Assembly: GCA_023664345.1 (NCBI GenBank)
Contig: JAMPFQ010000015.1
Span: forward strand, 1-64,000
Length of the DNA stretch: 64,000 bases
Source of the DNA: Lachnospiraceae bacterium
Lineage (GTDB): Bacteria > Bacillota > Clostridia > Lachnospirales > Lachnospiraceae
Reading direction: 5' to 3'
Part shown: positions 60,729 through 64,000 of the stretch, in pieces
Position numbering within the stretch: the first letter of the stretch is position 1
Layout: every line of letters starts with the position of its first letter
Translations under genes and position numbers: made by a program
The notes under the pieces: model-generated
What the model was told of the DNA's origin: nothing
Seen by the model: the letters and a program-made list of their open reading frames with translations, nothing else
The model's database searches: none

Positions 60729-63191
60729 TTACAGTGAAATCACCATCAGCCGCACCTCCAGCAGTTCCAGCTGCGGCCGCAGAATCAGCGTGCCGTTTTT
60801 GGCGGTCACTCTCGATTTCTTCAGTGTCGGTACGCTCCGGGCTTCCAGAAAGCCGCGTTCCATATCGGAAGCCGGGCTTCCGATTCCCATCTCTATCCAG
60901 GCATCGTAGAGACTGCCATGATGTCGGTTCAGGATATACTCGGTCAGAGAATACTCCTTATCTTCCACATCCTGAAGTTCCAGTTCCAGATAAAGCGATT
61001 CCGACGGCTCAAACATAGTGTAGCGATCCGTCTCAGTCATATCAAACCGTTCTCCCATGGCGTAGAGATTGGAAATGTGTTTATAGTGCCAGGCCATAAC
61101 GCATATTTTCGACTGTGTCCTGGCAGCATACCAGCAATTGCCCTTTGCAAGGAAGCTGTCTCCCAGTTGCCGCAGCAGCCAGAGGGCATAGTAACCGGCC
61201 TTTGGCAGGCCGTCTGTGGTAAACAGTCCAAGGCCGCCGAACAGATAATCCTCGGGCAGCGGCCTCTCCGCCATCAGGTCGGTCAAAGACCAATAGGCAA
61301 GCCCGTCAGACCGGTCGTAATTTTCCAGGATATTTTTCACAAGATAACAGGATTTATAACAGGTATCGTTCAGCAGATCCTGCTGGCTGGGAGTGTTGTT
61401 CCACTCGCAGACATAAACAGGCAGGCCGCCTTTTCCCATCTCTTTCAGATCCCTTTTTACACAGGACAGAAATTCTTTCAATCCGTTTTCCCGGGGATTC
61501 AGGATCATGGAATCCGTGAAACCGAAAGAAGCGCGCGACTTTGTCTTTCCGCCCGCCATTTTCATATCATAAAAGGTAAAGCCGATAAAGTCCGGGGCGC
61601 AATGATGCTCCATGCCCCAGCGCAGCAGATCCCGGTACCAGTTGGAATGTTCAAGATCGCTTAGGTAAAACGTGCAGGGAAGCCCGAAGCAAAAGTCAGA
61701 ATGGAACCGCTTTACTGTCTCGTATGTCCGTTGGTAAAAAAGGTAGAAATCCTCTGTCTTGCCGAAGCCGTACAGCCTTGGCGGCGTATCGGGCAGATGC
61801 CAGACGCTGAACTTCCACTGCAGTACTTCCGCCATGCCATAGCGGGAAATGACATGCTCCATAAACGCGGATATCAGGCCGCACCACAGATCCATTTTTT
61901 TCGGTTCACTTACAAGATGCTGAAAGGAAAAACGGTTCGGCTGCTTTGCCAGGGCTGCGGGCATGTAGCTGAAAGGCAAAAAGGGTTTCAGCCGGATGCT
62001 CCTTAAGAAGTCCAGCACCAGATCCACATAGGCAAAATTATAGCGGGGCTGCTCATTTTCATCCATGGTAAAGAGGAACAGGTTATCGGAGAGAATGCCG
62101 TTAAAGAACAGGTATTCATACCCGATGTCATGCTGCAGGCGGCGGAGCATGGACTGTACTTTTCCTAATAAAATATCGGCGGCCTGTCCCACGGCGGCTA
62201 CAGTCCTCCAGGTATGCTTCAGCGGGTGCGCAGGGGCATGTACGGAAAAAGCGCCCCTGGCGGAAACCGGCGGGATGATCAGTGTCTGGGCGGTATCCTG
62301 CTGCAGATGCTTTTTCAGCCCCGCCATATAATTATGCTGCTCCAGGAAGATGGGCGTGTCTGTGGGAGCCTGCTTCTGTTTCCGGCGGTAGGCGCTGGGG
62401 AGCATGTTGTATTCTTTCCGGAAGATCTGGGTGAAAGCGTGGCTGTTGGGAAAGCCGCTGTCCGCGGAGATCTCCTCGATATTCTTTTCGGAATTGACGA
62501 GATCGTGGACGGCGTGGTTGAGCCGCAGATGCGTCAGGTAGGTCAGGTAATTGACCCCGAACTGTTCCAGGAAAAACTTGGACAGGTAAGGGGAGGACAG
62601 ATGGACCATATCCGCCAGCCGTGACAGGGACAGGTCTTCCGTGTAGTGCTCTTTGATGATCCTAACGATCTCATCCACTCTGGACGCGTAACGGTGGTTG
62701 CGTTTGTCCAGGGCGGCGGAACGCTCTACACGGAAATGGGTAAACAGGATCTCCATCAGCTGATAAATGTAGATCCAGTTCCGCAGTTCATATCCGGTGC
62801 GCTGGTCGGCGTTATTTTTCACGATTAGGGCGATGATATGGCGCATGCGCTGAAACGCTTCCTCATTGCCGGATGTCCGGCTGTTGCACTCAAATTTCGG
62901 ATGGAGCGGGACCGCGAAATTCTTCTCAAGGGTGGTCTGATCCATCTGGATGGATACATATACGCAGTCGGAGGCCCGCAGTTCATGGACGGTATGGCTC
63001 TCCACCGCGATGATGTCATCCGTCTGCAGCCGGAACATCTGGTCTTCCACGGAAAGATTGCAGCTGCCGCTCAACACAAAGATGATCTCGAAATAATCAT
63101 GCATATGCTCGCTGATGTGTCCAATCTGATGCAGGGTGCATTTAAAGGGGGTATGGGATTCAAAGGTTGAGATTTCATAAGTCTGGGGCAT
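60729..63191 (-). CDS. AraC regulator fused to a catalytically degenerate GH39 domain
   Basis: The 820-residue protein has an N-terminal cupin (HISEHMHDYFEIIFVLSG, about 20-90), AraC helix-turn-helix motifs (LSLSRLADMVHLSSPYLSKF and EISADSGFPNSHAFTQIF, about 185-285) and a C-terminal half (about 310-790) resembling GH39 beta-xylosidases. In GH39 the acid/base lies in W-N-E-P; here the segment is VWHLPD (His465, Leu466, Pro467), so that glutamate is missing. The nucleophile-like Glu596 in VCEWNN remains. The domain probably binds a glycan or sugar as a sensor. ATG 63,191 has GGAGG 7 bases upstream. Repeat B3 forms its leader. Confidence 0.85.
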   Translation of the reverse strand: MPQTYEISTFESHTPFKCTLHQIGHISEHMHDYFEIIFVLSGSCNLSVEDQMFRLQTDDIIAVESHTVHELRASDCVYVSIQMDQTTLEKNFAVPLHPKFECNSRTSGNEEAFQRMRHIIALIVKNNADQRTGYELRNWIYIYQLMEILFTHFRVERSAALDKRNHRYASRVDEIVRIIKEHYTEDLSLSRLADMVHLSSPYLSKFFLEQFGVNYLTYLTHLRLNHAVHDLVNSEKNIEEISADSGFPNSHAFTQIFRKEYNMLPSAYRRKQKQAPTDTPIFLEQHNYMAGLKKHLQQDTAQTLIIPPVSARGAFSVHAPAHPLKHTWRTVAAVGQAADILLGKVQSMLRRLQHDIGYEYLFFNGILSDNLFLFTMDENEQPRYNFAYVDLVLDFLRSIRLKPFLPFSYMPAALAKQPNRFSFQHLVSEPKKMDLWCGLISAFMEHVISRYGMAEVLQWKFSVWHLPDTPPRLYGFGKTEDFYLFYQRTYETVKRFHSDFCFGLPCTFYLSDLEHSNWYRDLLRWGMEHHCAPDFIGFTFYDMKMAGGKTKSRASFGFTDSMILNPRENGLKEFLSCVKRDLKEMGKGGLPVYVCEWNNTPSQQDLLNDTCYKSCYLVKNILENYDRSDGLAYWSLTDLMAERPLPEDYLFGGLGLFTTDGLPKAGYYALWLLRQLGDSFLAKGNCWYAARTQSKICVMAWHYKHISNLYAMGERFDMTETDRYTMFEPSESLYLELELQDVEDKEYSLTEYILNRHHGSLYDAWIEMGIGSPASDMERGFLEARSVPTLKKSRVTAKNGTLILRPQLELLEVRLMVISL

Positions 63192-63223
63192 GTCTGTTCC
63201 TCCGTTATTTGCTTGATTGTCAT

Positions 63224-63457
63224 GTTGCTGCAAGTCCCGGGCAGAGACCCTGAAAAATCGGGGATTTTTCAAGACATTCTTTGTGGCTTTTGCTCGTCAA
63301 GTGCCATTTGCGTTGCTGCAAGTCCCGGGCAGAGACCCTGAACACCGTTGGTGTTCAGGGTTCGCTTCGCTCGTCAAATCCCCGAAAAAACATCTGCTCG
63401 TGCCAGCACGGCATCTGTTCTTTCGGGCACTTGACTTTGCCCTTTGCGGACATTTTA
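63224..63457 (-). ncRNA. Structured RNA family B, copy 3, with extended -10 promoter
   Basis: On the minus strand TGTTAAAAT (-10 at 63,457-63,452) precedes GTCCGCAAAGGGCA. P1 pairs GGGCA (63,442) with TGCCC (63,331). P2 contains CCCGAAA/TTTCGGG with the CAGATG/CAGATG loop and CGTGC-TG-GCACG cap (63,399-63,410 region). P3 is an 11-bp hairpin CCCTGAACACC/GGTGTTCAGGG (63,336-63,360). A 31-base stretch recurs exactly at 63,224 and 63,312, giving a second partial unit. It lies 33 bases upstream of the AraC-GH39 start. Confidence 0.7.
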
Positions 63458-63755
63458 ACAGATAATCGAAGAAAAATCACCTAAAGGAATTAAATATTTC
63501 AGTATTTTCAAAAATGCACAAAATAAAAATATGAAATTTGTGACAGAAATATAAAAACATTAAATTTTTAATCTATATTCTGCAAAAAATGATTCCTCCG
63601 TTTCCGGATTTCAGGAAAGGAACCGCTGACAGGTTAAAAAAGTTCCTAAAAGTGAGAAAGAATCAAATGGGTTTTATATGCGGAAAATCCTATACTGAGT
63701 GCAGTGAAAGCAAAGAACCGGAAAATACGCGCTGAGTGCACAGATGGGAGTAAGT
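63458..63755. other. AT-rich divergent intergenic region
   Basis: This lies between repeat B3 (minus) and the ABC transporter gene (plus). It is strongly AT-rich around 63,490-63,600 and holds several TATA-like stretches, but I see no promoter pair, operator palindrome, terminator or RNA gene that I can defend. It probably contains the sugar transporter promoter and binding sites for the AraC-GH39 protein. Confidence 0.4.
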
Positions 63756-64000
63756 ATGGGCAAACCAATTTTACAGTTGAAAAATATTTCCAAGAGATTC
63801 GGGAGTGTGACAGCCTTGGATCATGTGTCCCTGGAAGTGTATCCGGGCGAGATCCGGGGGCTGATCGGAGAAAACGGTTCCGGTAAATCCACGATCTCGT
63901 CCATTGCCGCCGGTATGCAGAAAGCCAATGAGGGGGAAATGATATTCAAGGATCGGCCCTGGAACCCGGGCAGCATGATCGAGGCCCTGCAGCATGGCAT
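63756..64000 (+). CDS. Sugar ABC transporter ATPase, N-terminal part
   Basis: The window ends inside this gene after about 81 codons. The start MGKPILQLKNISKRFGSVTALD and Walker A LIGENGSGKST, followed by IAAGMQKANEGEM, match the duplicated-ATPase subunits of ribose/galactose-type (RbsA/MglA) sugar importers. GGGAG lies 5 bases before the ATG. Its position next to the AraC-GH39 regulator suggests that regulator controls it. The substrate cannot be inferred from this portion. Confidence 0.85.
   Translation, partial: MGKPILQLKNISKRFGSVTALDHVSLEVYPGEIRGLIGENGSGKSTISSIAAGMQKANEGEMIFKDRPWNPGSMIEALQHG

Noticed and set aside
1..64000. tRNA or rRNA genes
   Set aside because: I found no cloverleaf-like or ribosomal RNA sequence by reading; none is reported.

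Overview
The window looks like a chromosome segment of a gut-type Lachnospiraceae (Clostridia). The evidence is strong purine-rich ribosome binding sites, moderate GC, a clostridial-type PurF, the rho-rpmE-DUF1385-prmC-prfA housekeeping block, rubrerythrin plus a flavin reductase/rubredoxin fusion (strict anaerobe), and many cytoplasmic glycosidases without signal peptides. The species cannot be named from sequence alone.

Layout. (1) 1-5,868: one end of an integrative element: the 3' end of a DinG-like helicase gene, two small cargo genes, and three overlapping large serine recombinases. The element ends inside the first catalytic motif of a polysaccharide deacetylase gene, leaving a 5'-truncated remnant (5,869-6,411). 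(2) 6,564-9,073: a leaderless DUF11 repeat protein (minus) and purF. (3) 9,106-13,751: a tight five-gene operon: circularly permuted ATP-grasp, alpha-E protein, transglutaminase-like protease, and two AstE/AspA (M14-like) paralogues, the second of which has lost its zinc histidines. (4) 13,811-33,372: a carbohydrate-use locus: three GH3 enzymes (one with permuted domain order), a GH78-like protein, an acyltransferase, a nucleoside-hydrolase-fold protein, a GH94 phosphorylase, a clan GH-A hydrolase, a GPH-type sugar symporter and an AraC regulator. A shared direct-repeat motif precedes three of its transcription units. All these enzymes appear cytoplasmic, which fits import of oligosaccharides followed by internal hydrolysis and phosphorolysis. 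(5) 33,551-41,081: two unrecognised proteins, a membrane GGDEF-EAL protein and a GH78 rhamnosidase. (6) 41,082-54,295: housekeeping and stress genes: NYN/LOTUS protein, rarA, DUF4364, radical SAM protein, malic enzyme, rho, rpmE, DUF1385, prmC, prfA, flavin reductase/rubredoxin and rubrerythrin. (7) 54,460-64,000: a second GGDEF-EAL protein, a beta-helix protein, GNAT, KduD-type dehydrogenase, an AraC-GH39 fusion regulator and the start of a sugar ABC transporter ATPase.

The most unusual content is between the genes. I see three separate families of repeated, strongly foldable elements whose helices are kept while their sequences change (covariation), nearly all in the 5' leader of a co-oriented gene. 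Family A has five copies, ending at the Shine-Dalgarno of GH78, NYN, DUF4364, prfA and rubrerythrin genes. Family B has three loci: a three-way-junction-like RNA with a CAGATG/CAGATG internal loop, two of them directly after an extended -10 promoter. Family C has two copies: three consecutive hairpins. A 25-residue ORF at 41.2 kb with its own promoter, a sequestered ribosome site and a long-range complementary 3' segment looks like a type I toxin-antitoxin-style locus. I could not match any of these elements to a named RNA family from memory, and no homology search was possible.
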